This document shows positions 7,144-13,823 of a stretch of DNA of 19,758 bases, piece by piece. Below the pieces are notes generated by a model. That model did not search any database and had not been told where the DNA came from. It saw only the letters and a list, made by a program, of their open reading frames with translations. The stretch comes from Opitutales bacterium (GTDB lineage Bacteria; Verrucomicrobiota; Verrucomicrobiia; Opitutales; T3Sed10-336). The stretch spans positions 1-19,758 of the forward strand of contig SLOW01000182.1 of assembly GCA_007132315.1 (NCBI GenBank). Direction: 5' to 3'. Every line of letters starts with the position of its first letter. Positions within the stretch are counted from its first letter, which is position 1. Position numbers and translations under genes: made by a program.

Positions 7144-7770
7144 TCAGGGAATCACAATCTCCTGGCCGATCTGCAACCGGTTCGGATCCACACCGGGATT
7201 CGCCTCGAGCAAATCCCCCAGGGTAACCCCGTGATCCCGTGCCACGCGACTCAACGTATCCCCCGATTCGATCAGATAAAGGCGCTGATCGGGGGTGTCT
7301 TCGTCCACGTCGTTTTCATCGCGGGGCTCCCGCTCCGCAGCCGCGGCCTCCTCCACCGACCCTTCGTCCGGTTGCGCCCGCCGAGCGGCATGCTCCTCCA
7401 GCAACGGAACGGTCTCCTCCAGTTCGGCGATACGCGCTTCCAGAGCCCGCACGGTGTCGGCCAGCCGGGATACGTTGTCTCCCATGCGGTTTCGCTGCTC
7501 GGCCACCCGCCGAAACCCCTCCTCCGTTTGTCCCATCAAATCCTGAATCAACTCGAAAAACTCACCGGCGTCCCCCGCAACCTCCCGGAGATCCCCCTCA
7601 AACTCGCGGATTCGCTCTGCGAATTCCCCCAGGCGCTCGAGCTCGCGCAACTCACTCTTCGACTCCTCCGCCTCGGTCCGGGCGAGATAGGAATAAAACA
7701 AGGCGATCCCTCCCGCGCAGAGGGCCAAAAAAGCCAGTGTGATTGCGGCCTTTATCCCGTTTGTGATCAT
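7144..7770 (-). CDS. Membrane-anchored coiled-coil protein with C-terminal LysM domain
   Basis: A 208-residue protein with three parts. One N-terminal transmembrane helix lies at about 8-29 (ITLAFLALCAGGIALFYSYL). A long Glu/Arg/Leu-rich coiled coil follows at about 33-130, then an acidic linker (about 132-160). The C-terminal LysM module at 165-208 includes YLIESGDTLSRVARDHGV and a final LQIGQEIVIP. LysM binds N-acetylglucosamine-containing glycans, so the protein probably spans from the inner membrane to the peptidoglycan; it has no hydrolase domain of its own. ATG at 7770 has a weak GGGG about 8 nt upstream. The stop faces the DUF2062 gene across 160 bp. Function as an envelope spacer or cell-wall sensor is inference. 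Confidence 0.82.
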   Translation of the reverse strand: MITNGIKAAITLAFLALCAGGIALFYSYLARTEAEESKSELRELERLGEFAERIREFEGDLREVAGDAGEFFELIQDLMGQTEEGFRRVAEQRNRMGDNVSRLADTVRALEARIAELEETVPLLEEHAARRAQPDEGSVEEAAAAEREPRDENDVDEDTPDQRLYLIESGDTLSRVARDHGVTLGDLLEANPGVDPNRLQIGQEIVIP

Positions 7771-7855
7771 CCTGTCGCCCCGTTATGCAATAATGTGACC
7801 GAACCACGCAATCCCGAAGTCACGTGTCCTGACCGGCATGTTCTCCATGAAAGCG

Positions 7856-7885
7856 TTGACATCGATTGCGCAAACCCGAGAGTAA
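7856..7885 (+). promoter_or_regulatory. Candidate promoter of the tRNA-Pro / methyltransferase unit
   Basis: A perfect TTGACA (7856-7861) lies 41 bases before the tRNA 5' end, the right distance for a -35 box. The matching -10 region (about 7879-7885, AGAGTAA) is poor against TATAAT, so only the -35 half is convincing. It would start transcription just upstream of the mature tRNA end at 7903. Confidence 0.4.
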
Positions 7886-7902
7886 GGGAATTCACCGGAA
7901 AT

Positions 7903-7976
<74 letters not shown>

Positions 7977-8001
7977 CTCGTTTTCCAACCGAACCGGCTC
8001 A

Positions 8002-8664
8002 ATGGACAAGGATTCGATACTAAAAACCTACGGCTTTTACGCGCCTTTTTACGATGTTATCTTCGGATCATGGGTCAATCACGGCCGCCGAAAGGCAATC
8101 GAGAAGATCGACCAGAAAGAAGGCTCCCGCTTCCTGGAAATCGGTGTCGGAACGGGGTATTCCATCCCGCTCTACCGGGAACACGTCCATGTCACAGGAA
8201 TCGACATCAGCCCGGAAATGCTGATGGTCGCCAAGAAGCGATTCCCGCGTGAGAAATTCCCTCATGTCGAGAGTTTCCTGGAAATGGACGCTCAGGAACT
8301 CGATTTCCCGGACAATTCCTTCGACGCCGTCATTGCGATGTACGTCGCCTCGGTCGTACCCGATCCGATGAGGATGATGCAGGAAATGTCACGCGTGTGC
8401 GTGCCCGGCGGTACGGTCCTCGTCCTCAACCACTTCGCCTCGTCCAAAGGAATTCTCAAAGGTGTGGAAAAATTTTTCTCACCCTTTTCCAGACGTCTCG
8501 GCTTCAAACCGGACTTTTCCCTCCCGCATTTTCTGGAAATGACAACGATCGAGGTCGAGGACATCCTGCCGGTCAATCTCGGCGGCTACTGGAAACTGAT
8601 CCAGTTCCGCAACGAACCCAACGGCTCCAACGGCGCTCCCGCCTCGGAAGCCCAACCGGCCTGA
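8002..8664 (+). CDS. pmtA: PmtA-like phosphatidylethanolamine N-methyltransferase
   Basis: A 220-residue class I SAM methyltransferase most like the Rhodobacter-type phospholipid N-methyltransferase. That enzyme methylates phosphatidylethanolamine stepwise toward phosphatidylcholine at the cytoplasmic face of the membrane. Visible signatures are the N-terminal Y..YAPFYDVIFG, motif I RFLEIGVGTGYSIPLY (43-58), GIDISPEML (66-74), MDAQELDFPDNSFDAV (95-110) and the family-typical PGG..LVLNHF (136-145), followed by a basic/hydrophobic LKGVEKFFSPFSRRLG segment. The ATG at 8002 is chosen because upstream in-frame codons fall inside the tRNA; no Shine-Dalgarno precedes it. It is probably transcribed with the tRNA. 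Its stop is 22 bp from the convergent MscS gene. The methyltransferase call is firm; the lipid substrate is inferred, and a quinone- or other small-molecule methyltransferase is the main alternative. Confidence 0.78.
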   Translation: MDKDSILKTYGFYAPFYDVIFGSWVNHGRRKAIEKIDQKEGSRFLEIGVGTGYSIPLYREHVHVTGIDISPEMLMVAKKRFPREKFPHVESFLEMDAQELDFPDNSFDAVIAMYVASVVPDPMRMMQEMSRVCVPGGTVLVLNHFASSKGILKGVEKFFSPFSRRLGFKPDFSLPHFLEMTTIEVEDILPVNLGGYWKLIQFRNEPNGSNGAPASEAQPA

Positions 8665-8686
8665 TTCCCGAAGGAAAACTCGCGAC

Positions 8687-9595
8687 TCAGTCCGGGGCTC
8701 CGGGCTCGCCGGAGGCCCCTTCCCCCGCCTCGGCGGCGCCCTGTGCGTCGTCCTCGCCGACAATCCTGACCGGAAACGGCGCCGTCGCCGCGCCGGAGTA
8801 CAGCGTGCGGTGGGGAAAGGGAATCTCTATTCCTTCCGCGTCGAATCGTTCCTTGATCTCCTTCATGATGCTGTTCCTCAGCAGGAGCAGATCGGTCTTG
8901 GCGAACCAGACCCCGAACAGGAAATCCAGGGAGGAGTTTCCAAACTCCTGGAAGATGATGATCGGTTCGGGTTCGTCCAGACAATAGGGGTTCGCGTCGG
9001 CGACTTCGCGGAGAACCTTCATGACCCGCCCGACATCCTCCTTGTAAGCCACGCCCAGATTGATATCCAGACGGCGTATGGGGAAGCGGGTGATGTTGAT
9101 CATCTGCCCCTTGATGATCTGTTCGTTGGGAATCCGGACGAACCGGTTGTCAAAGGTGCGCAGTTTGATCGACATCAGATCGATACTGAAAACCGCCCCG
9201 ACATGATCGCCCACCTTGATCGCATCCCCGACGCCAAAAGGTTTTTCCCACACCAGAAAAAGACCGCTGATAATATTCGACAGGCTGGTCTGACTGGCGA
9301 AACCGATCGCCACCCCGGCGATTCCCGCCGCGCCAAGCAACGCGGTGAGCTGAAACCCGAGATCCGACAGGGCCATCAACAGGATGATCGCTGTTCCCCC
9401 GTAAAAAATCCCCTTGCCGATCAACAAGCTGCTGTGTGGCGAAAAATGCTTCTTCGAAAACCGCGTCGCCAGGCGCGTGAATACATACAGAACGGGCGGC
9501 CCCGCCAACAGGAGCACCGCCACCCGAATGAGCTGCCCGAGGTTCTCCTCCGTTATCCACGCGCTCCATTCGACCATACACGTCACCACCGGCAT
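8687..9595 (-). CDS. Small-conductance mechanosensitive channel (MscS family)
   Basis: A 302-residue MscS-type channel that opens under membrane tension to release solutes during hypo-osmotic shock. TM helices lie at about 22-42 and 58-78. The pore helix TM3 at 82-114 has the small-residue pattern LLGAAGIAGVAIGFASQTS and the LSNIISGLFL end. The beta domain follows with PFGVGDAIKVGD (119-130) and the conserved RIPNEQI (154-160). The cytoplasmic alpha/beta domain ends at EIPFPHRTLY (257-266). The last ~35 residues are an acidic Gly/Ala tail outside the core. ATG at 9595 is preceded by GAGGGG at good spacing; ATG at 9577 is an alternative. It starts 34 bp after the DUF432-like gene, so the two are probably translated from one message. 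Confidence 0.93.
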   Translation of the reverse strand: MPVVTCMVEWSAWITEENLGQLIRVAVLLLAGPPVLYVFTRLATRFSKKHFSPHSSLLIGKGIFYGGTAIILLMALSDLGFQLTALLGAAGIAGVAIGFASQTSLSNIISGLFLVWEKPFGVGDAIKVGDHVGAVFSIDLMSIKLRTFDNRFVRIPNEQIIKGQMINITRFPIRRLDINLGVAYKEDVGRVMKVLREVADANPYCLDEPEPIIIFQEFGNSSLDFLFGVWFAKTDLLLLRNSIMKEIKERFDAEGIEIPFPHRTLYSGAATAPFPVRIVGEDDAQGAAEAGEGASGEPGAPD

Positions 9596-9629
9596 CCCAA
9601 TGCCCCCTCATGTGTGTGCTTGTTGTTCA

Positions 9630-10448
9630 TCAGGCCCCGAATCCAAACATTCGAATCGTATCAAAACTCCTGCGAAAAAAACTCTTCCGCTCCTCCATTC
9701 GCGGCTTGAGCGCGCCGCCGACCAGTTCTTCGTAACCCGGCGGTTCGGAATCGAAATGCACCGCGCTGAATTGGGTGCCTCCCAGATAAGAAAGCGAAAC
9801 CCGGTTGCTCCACATGCGTTGGGCGCCGTGATAGAGGCGTAGGTAGGGAACCGGCAGACAGAGTTTCTGAAAATTCAATTCCTGGGTGCTGTGGTTCTTC
9901 ACCAGCAGGGGACAAACGAACCGGTAACTTCCCCGCTTCACCCCTTCCAGCGAACGGGAGGCTCCGGTCTTCAGCGCATAACACAACTCGCCCTCCGTCG
10001 GTTCGCCGAACCAGGTATTGGAAAGCACCCGGGATGCCTCCTCCACCAGGAGAGCCGGGGTTCCCTCGCCGACATGGACCTGTATCCAAATCGGCACACT
10101 GACGAAGAACAAGACCTCGTTCTCCGGAGGAATCCGCAACGCGCGTTCCGGCCGGACCACCACCGAGCGGTCGGGCGTGGCCGGTACCATCGTCACGACC
10201 GGCGCGTCCTCGGAAAAGGCCCACCGCTTCCACCCCGCGTCCTCGCGGGGCGCCCGGCCCGTCGTGAACCCCATCGCCAAATCACTGGCTCCCTCGCGCT
10301 CGGTGTACACCCACCACTCTCCGGACGAGCGCCTCGCCCAAAGCTTGAGCGGACCGAGCGTCCAACAGGCGGCTCCGTCCCGGTCGAGCGTCTTTGGCTC
10401 CCAAAATTTCGCTTCCTCACCTGTCAGGTTCCGTTCCGGCATAGTCAT
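9630..10448 (-). CDS. DUF432-like protein paired with MscS channel
   Basis: A 272-residue soluble-looking protein with no signal peptide or membrane helix. It is rich in beta-strand-like segments with aromatic pairs (WTLGPLKLWARR, GEWWVYTERE). It contains a stretch of the form VVRPERALRIPPENEVLFFVSVPIWIQVHV, beginning near residue 95, and LSNTWFGEPTEGELCYAL near 143-160. The composition, length and position directly upstream of an MscS gene fit my memory of DUF432 (PF04254), a family of unknown function often found beside mechanosensitive channels. I could not search, so the family name is tentative. The start is ATG 10448 or ATG 10442, neither with a strong Shine-Dalgarno. It lies 74 bp downstream of the CPBP protease gene and 34 bp upstream of the channel gene. 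Confidence 0.68.
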   Translation of the reverse strand: MTMPERNLTGEEAKFWEPKTLDRDGAACWTLGPLKLWARRSSGEWWVYTEREGASDLAMGFTTGRAPREDAGWKRWAFSEDAPVVTMVPATPDRSVVVRPERALRIPPENEVLFFVSVPIWIQVHVGEGTPALLVEEASRVLSNTWFGEPTEGELCYALKTGASRSLEGVKRGSYRFVCPLLVKNHSTQELNFQKLCLPVPYLRLYHGAQRMWSNRVSLSYLGGTQFSAVHFDSEPPGYEELVGGALKPRMEERKSFFRRSFDTIRMFGFGA

Positions 10449-10522
10449 GCAACTGGGCGGAACGACCCGTCCCGCTTCGTGTCAACTACTTTCATGCCGC
10501 GTCGGGTTTTGGCAACCTGAAA

Positions 10523-11089
10523 TCACCCGTCAGAAGCCCGCGCCCCGGAAACGGCCCGGGGCAAACGGAGGATATTGATGAAATTGATGCCGGCGTGCAC
10601 CAAGATCGCGTATAACAGGGTCCCCGTCCAAAGGCAAAGCGCGCCGAGCAAGACCCCCATCAGGAAAGCGAAGACCGGCCAGTAGAGCCAGTTGCGACTG
10701 GGAGGCACGTGGACGATTCCGAATAAAAGGGAAGACCAAAACAGCCCGACTTCATTCAAAAGCCACCCCCGAAAAACAATTTCCTCCGCCAGCCCGCTTG
10801 CCAGGGCCACGGTCAATGCCTCCCGCCGGTTGAGGCAACCGAGCCATACCACCATCTCCCGGACCCCGTTCGCCACAGCCCGCCAACGACGAACCGCAAT
10901 CCACGACAACCCATGCACTCCGGCGAGCAGGCACACCGAAGCCGCCAGGTGGAGAGGCCAGCGCGCATCCCCGGCCGCAAGAGGATCGAACGCGGCGCCG
11001 TCGTCCACCCGCCACCCGATCATCCCGAGACCGAGGAGACCGAAGAGGAAATAAAACACGACCACAAAACGAACCGCACCGGATGACAT
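10523..11089 (-). CDS. CPBP family intramembrane glutamic endopeptidase (Rce1/Abi-type)
   Basis: A 188-residue membrane protein with several hydrophobic helices. It has the three CPBP active-site blocks: EEIVFRGWLL at 102-111 (the EExxxR motif, Glu102, Glu103, Arg107), FGIVHVPPS with His127, and the final helix AILVHAGINF with His165. The family includes Rce1-like CAAX proteases and bacteriocin self-immunity proteins, which cleave substrates within the membrane. The substrate here is unknown. It is shorter than many family members but has all motifs. It starts 34 bp after the PIN-TRAM gene and stops 74 bp before the DUF432-like gene, so it probably belongs to the same transcript. Confidence 0.88.
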   Translation of the reverse strand: MSSGAVRFVVVFYFLFGLLGLGMIGWRVDDGAAFDPLAAGDARWPLHLAASVCLLAGVHGLSWIAVRRWRAVANGVREMVVWLGCLNRREALTVALASGLAEEIVFRGWLLNEVGLFWSSLLFGIVHVPPSRNWLYWPVFAFLMGVLLGALCLWTGTLLYAILVHAGINFINILRLPRAVSGARASDG

Positions 11090-11123
11090 TTCGCCTCACG
11101 TTTTCGGGACAACTCCCGGATTC

Positions 11124-12149
11124 TCAAGAACGTTTCGCGGCACTATAATCGTCGTCCAACACCCGCCCGAACACCATTTTCCCACCGGCTGAAGGCAACA
11201 CGCTGATCACCTCGACCGGCACCGTCTCATTCAAATACGCACGCCCCCCGTTCACAACCACCATCGATCCGTTCTCCAGGTATCCGACGGCCTGGTCCTC
11301 CTCCTTGCCCTCTTTCAGCAACTCCACTTCGATCACCTCGCCCACCGTCAGCTCGGAGATCAGCGCATGGGTGAGTGTGTTGAGATTCAACCACACAATC
11401 CCGTGAAATTCCGCCATCCGCCCGAGGTTGTAATCCGTGGTCAATAACTTCGCCTTTAGCGAACTGGCCAGAAATAGGAGTTTCGCATCGACCTCCTTCT
11501 CCTTGCTGACGGCGCTCTCCTCGATCCTCAGGTCGAGACGCTCCATGCCCTTGAGCTCATTCAGGGCATCCAGACCGCGCCGTCCCTTGGCCTTGCGCAG
11601 CTGATCCGGCGAATCCGCGATTTTTCTCAGGTCCTCCAGCACAAAGGTCGGAATGATGATACCGGCACTCATAAACTGAGTCCTGCACACCTCCACGATG
11701 CGCCCGTCAATCAACGCGCTCGTATCTACAATCACCAGCGGCACGTCCACATTGTGAGGCACGAACCGGATGTAGGGAATCACGAGGTTGAATTCATCCT
11801 TGCCCCGCAATGCGATCACCGCGCCCAGATACATGCAAATCACAAAGAGCCCGATCCGCGAAAGAAACACGATTTGCTCGTCGCCGTGCTCGAACAGAGG
11901 AGATGACGAGATAAAAAAGGCAACCAAAGCGCCCACCCCCAACCCGAAAGTCAGCGCGCTCAGGCCCCGCAGCGAGAACCCCTTCAGCATTAGATCCACA
12001 AGAATGACCAGGATCCCGATCAGTAGACCGATTACCAGAATCCGTCCCTGATAAGCATCCCATTCCGGCGTCGCGTACCAGAGCAACCAACTCCCGGCCA
12101 CACACAGAAGGATAAAGAAAATTCGAATGGTCAGTAATGCCTTGTTCAT
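11124..12149 (-). CDS. PIN-TRAM domain membrane protein (YacL-like)
   Basis: From ATG 12149 the protein has 341 residues; a TTG at 12212 would add 21 residues that look non-coding. Four hydrophobic helices occupy about residues 6-120. The PIN nuclease-like domain follows, beginning PLVIVDTSALIDGR (137-150). Acidic residues are at DTS (Asp142), VLEDL (around 170-174), EVDAK (219-223) and TTDYNL (237-242), the expected metal-binding set. A TRAM RNA-binding domain runs about 262-328 (LTVGEVIEVELLKEG ... GRAYLNETVPVEVISVLP). This layout matches B. subtilis YacL, whose biochemical role is poorly known; membrane-tethered RNA cleavage is inference. A 34-residue membrane peptide gene lies 105 bp upstream on the same strand, and the CPBP gene follows by 34 bp. 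Confidence 0.9.
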   Translation of the reverse strand: MNKALLTIRIFFILLCVAGSWLLWYATPEWDAYQGRILVIGLLIGILVILVDLMLKGFSLRGLSALTFGLGVGALVAFFISSSPLFEHGDEQIVFLSRIGLFVICMYLGAVIALRGKDEFNLVIPYIRFVPHNVDVPLVIVDTSALIDGRIVEVCRTQFMSAGIIIPTFVLEDLRKIADSPDQLRKAKGRRGLDALNELKGMERLDLRIEESAVSKEKEVDAKLLFLASSLKAKLLTTDYNLGRMAEFHGIVWLNLNTLTHALISELTVGEVIEVELLKEGKEEDQAVGYLENGSMVVVNGGRAYLNETVPVEVISVLPSAGGKMVFGRVLDDDYSAAKRS

Positions 12150-12254
12150 CGCCTTAAAGGACAGGAGTCTCCCGGAATCGCCCCAACCTGCCGGAAATAC
12201 GCATGTCGCCAACCATTCCGGAGGCCTCGACGGAGCGACACAAGACTTCTCCGT

Positions 12255-12359
12255 TCAAAAAACGAAAAATAGAACCACCAAGGGAACCGCCATTCCCAAC
12301 GCCATGAGAATGTAGATCACCCATATCGCTCTCCTCGCTTTGTCCCTCTCGTCATCCAT
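12255..12359 (-). CDS. 34-residue single-helix membrane peptide
   Basis: A small ORF with strong initiation signals. ATG 12359 is preceded by AGAGGAG ending 5 nt upstream, the best Shine-Dalgarno I see in the window. The peptide begins MDDERDKARRAIWVIYILM. It continues as a hydrophobic helix with small residues (ALGMAVPLVVLFFVF) and ends TGA at 12255. The charged N-terminus and single ~22-residue helix fit an inner-membrane microprotein with its N-terminus in the cytoplasm. I do not recognise a family. It lies 105 bp upstream of the PIN-TRAM gene on the same strand and is divergent from the EVE gene, so it may be the first gene of the PIN-TRAM/CPBP/DUF432/MscS run. Translation is probable from the signals, not proven. 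Confidence 0.62.
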   Translation of the reverse strand: MDDERDKARRAIWVIYILMALGMAVPLVVLFFVF

Positions 12360-12362
12360 GAA

Positions 12363-12369
12363 AACTCCT
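12363..12369 (-). promoter_or_regulatory. Strong Shine-Dalgarno of the 34-residue ORF
   Basis: On the minus strand AGAGGAG is followed by TTTTC and the ATG at 12359. The five-base match AGGAG with 5-nt spacing is near ideal. Most genes in this window have weak or absent Shine-Dalgarno sequences, so it is a real argument that this very short ORF is translated. Confidence 0.6.
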
Positions 12370-12500
12370 CTCACCTGTCCGGTTCGGCTCCCCTACTTGT
12401 TACCCGATGACCACCCCGATCAACAACTCCAAAAAACACCCGGCCGCGCCAAACGATTTTTTTCTGTATCCGAGCCAGCGAAATCCGAATACTCACGGAC

Positions 12501-12914
12501 ATGGCGACCCGAAAACACTGGCTCGTAAAGCAGGAACCCGAAGCGTACGCATGGAGCGATCTGCTGCGCGACGGCAAGGTGACCTGGGACGGCGTCCGAA
12601 ATTACCAGGCACGCAACAACCTCCGTGAGATGCGTTCCGGCGACCGGGTCCTGTTCTACCACAGCGTCGGTCCCCGGGAGGTCGTCGGGGTCGCCGAAGT
12701 GACGAGGGAAGCCTTTCCCGACCCGACCGACGACACCGGCCGCTGGAGCTCTGTCGAACTCAAACCCGTCACCTCCCTCAAAACGCCGGTCGGCCTCGAC
12801 CGCATCAAACAGGATCCGGACCTGGCCGATATCGCGCTCATTCGCCAGAGCCGGCTGTCCGTCATGCCCCTGGCCAAGAAGGAATTCGAGCGGATTGTTT
12901 CAATGGGCGCCTGA
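12501..12914 (+). CDS. EVE-domain protein (THYN1/PUA-like)
   Basis: A 137-residue protein that is entirely one EVE domain, a PUA-like fold thought to bind modified bases in DNA or RNA. Family landmarks in order are HWLVKQEPEAYAWSDL (6-21), WDGVRNYQARNNLR (29-42), GDRVLFYHS (47-55), VVGVAEV (61-67) and a C-terminal IALIRQSRLSVMPL. These blocks match the bacterial and eukaryotic THYN1 group closely, and the length is typical. The molecular role of stand-alone bacterial EVE proteins is not settled. ATG 12501 has no good Shine-Dalgarno. The 141-bp gap upstream is shared with the divergent 34-residue ORF; it has an A/T-rich tract near 12455-12470 but no clear -35/-10 pair. Downstream is a 355-bp non-coding stretch. 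Confidence 0.92.
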   Translation: MATRKHWLVKQEPEAYAWSDLLRDGKVTWDGVRNYQARNNLREMRSGDRVLFYHSVGPREVVGVAEVTREAFPDPTDDTGRWSSVELKPVTSLKTPVGLDRIKQDPDLADIALIRQSRLSVMPLAKKEFERIVSMGA

Positions 12915-12975
12915 ATCCCCCTGAATCCGACCTCCGGCAAACGGCGATGGCACCGGAAAGCCGCGATGGGGAGAC

Positions 12976-13001
12976 CGAGATGACCAAAAAACGTCATCTC
13001 G
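12976..13001. terminator. Perfect 9-bp inverted repeat, possible terminator hairpin
   Basis: CGAGATGAC (12976-12984) and GTCATCTCG (12993-13001) pair perfectly around the 8-nt loop CAAAAAAC, 61 bases after the EVE stop. No U-run follows on either strand, so it is not a textbook intrinsic terminator. It may still end EVE transcription or protect an mRNA 3' end. Confidence 0.35.
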
Positions 13002-13100
13002 CCACCGTCGCTTGTTCACTAAAAGACACCCGCACTCCCCGGCCGGACCAGGATCGGCTTGGTTCGGAGTCAATTCTCACAAAAACAAAACTGGCACACA

Positions 13101-13240
13101 GCCTGCTCAGTCTTCAATCGCCGATACCCGCAAGGGAGCAGGCAACACATAGTGAGGTGAACACTGCAATGCGTTCCGCTTGACGGAAGAAAGTTGCACA
13201 GGGGTCCGAGGTTAGGGGTAATCCTCGGGCCCCTTCTCAT
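13101..13240 (+). ncRNA. Candidate structured RNA (three adjacent stem-loops)
   Basis: Three stem-loops follow each other with little space. GCCTGCTC (13101-13108) pairs with GAGCAGGC (13136-13143). TGCAA/TTGCA (13165-13169/13194-13198) encloses TTCCG/CGGAA (13174-13178/13184-13188). The GC-rich hairpin 13200-13234 is followed by TTCTCATCT. The arrangement could be a small RNA ending in a weak terminator. Strand is uncertain, no promoter is clear, and I do not recognise a known RNA class. Confidence 0.22.
13200..13234. terminator. GC-rich 12-bp hairpin, probable bidirectional terminator
   Basis: AGGGGTCCGAGG (13200-13211) pairs with CCTCGGGCCCCT (13223-13234) with one G-T wobble and an 11-nt loop. 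It lies 35 bases beyond the stop of the minus-strand 151-residue gene. On plus it is followed by TCTCATCT, a weak U-tract; on minus by GTGCAACTTTCTT. A transcription end in one or both directions is the simplest reading. Confidence 0.45.
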
Positions 13241-13269
13241 CTCGCCGCCAGCAACACCGAGAACCCGGA

Positions 13270-13725
13270 CTATTCGGGCCCGAAATCACCCAGCAGAAAC
13301 AGATTTTTCAAACCGTTCTCCCGGAGTTCTTTCTCCACCTTCCGTTCGTATGTATCGCGCCGCCGCCGGTACTCCTCGTCGCTCCAGCCGGACACCTCCG
13401 CCCCGAAGGCTTCGTCGAGCAACCGGTCGGCAAGCCGCAACGCCAATTCCCGCCAGAACACATGATCGATGTGATCCAGAAGAAACCGCGCGTCCATTTC
13501 CTCCACAAACTCCCGGGTCGGCACGTAATCGTCCCTTTCCCGGCTATAGGACACCAAATTGTCGAACCCCTGCGCTTCGGCCAGCGCGTAGATCTTGCGG
13601 CAAATCCCGACGATCTCCCAGTCTTCGTCAGCCGGGGTCTCGGCGTGCGCGTTGGCCACCCAATCCGCCAGATAGCTCGCCTTCAGCAGCGCAAGGTATT
13701 CCTTCGCGTTCAGATCCAAGTGCAT
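13270..13725 (-). CDS. Conserved-looking hypothetical protein, 151 residues
   Basis: I do not recognise this protein. It is soluble-looking, strongly helical and rich in Glu, Asp, Arg and Leu, with no signal peptide, transmembrane helix or cysteine pair (a single Cys is at 42). Notable stretches are the N-terminal LNAKEYLALLKASYLADWVANA, the middle DDYVPTREFVEEMDARFLLDHIDHVFWRELALRLADR and the basic/acidic EEYRRRRDTYERKVEKEL near the end. The second stretch has two histidines and acidic residues that could bind a metal, but this is speculation. ATG 13725 has no clear Shine-Dalgarno. The frame is well defined, as the minus strand is open and codon-biased over its length. It lies 98 bp downstream of dsbD on the same strand and may be the last gene of that unit; a 12-bp hairpin follows. 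Confidence 0.72.
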   Translation of the reverse strand: MHLDLNAKEYLALLKASYLADWVANAHAETPADEDWEIVGICRKIYALAEAQGFDNLVSYSRERDDYVPTREFVEEMDARFLLDHIDHVFWRELALRLADRLLDEAFGAEVSGWSDEEYRRRRDTYERKVEKELRENGLKNLFLLGDFGPE

Positions 13726-13823
13726 GCAACGTATTCTTGCCCACGCCGCCCGCCGGTGACCAGCTTTTATCCGGTTCGGCGAGCGGGAGCATGCCGCTCA
13801 TTCCTCGCCGTGAGTCTTAGCCA

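Larger units (their letters stand above)
12915..13269. other. 355-bp convergent intergenic region with several inverted repeats
   Basis: This is the only gap above 300 bp. It lies between the end of the EVE gene (plus) and the end of the 151-residue gene (minus), so no promoter for either is needed. It contains at least four inverted repeats, listed separately at 12976-13001, 13101-13143, 13165-13198 and 13200-13234. The only notable ORF (12947-13183, plus) resembles nothing I know and has no ribosome-binding site. A small RNA or stacked terminators would both explain it. Confidence 0.5.

Noticed and set aside
13120..13145. SRP RNA-like string (CCCGCAAGGGAGCAGG) resembling the domain IV tip
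   Set aside because: The 3' side resembles AGCAG after a tetraloop stem, but the required 5' CAGG side is missing (GATA instead) and GAGCAGGC pairs better with GCCTGCTC at 13101-13108.
12947..13183. 78-codon plus-strand ORF in the convergent gap
   Set aside because: No Shine-Dalgarno, no recognisable fold, composition like random sequence, and it runs through two inverted repeats; a structured non-coding region fits better.
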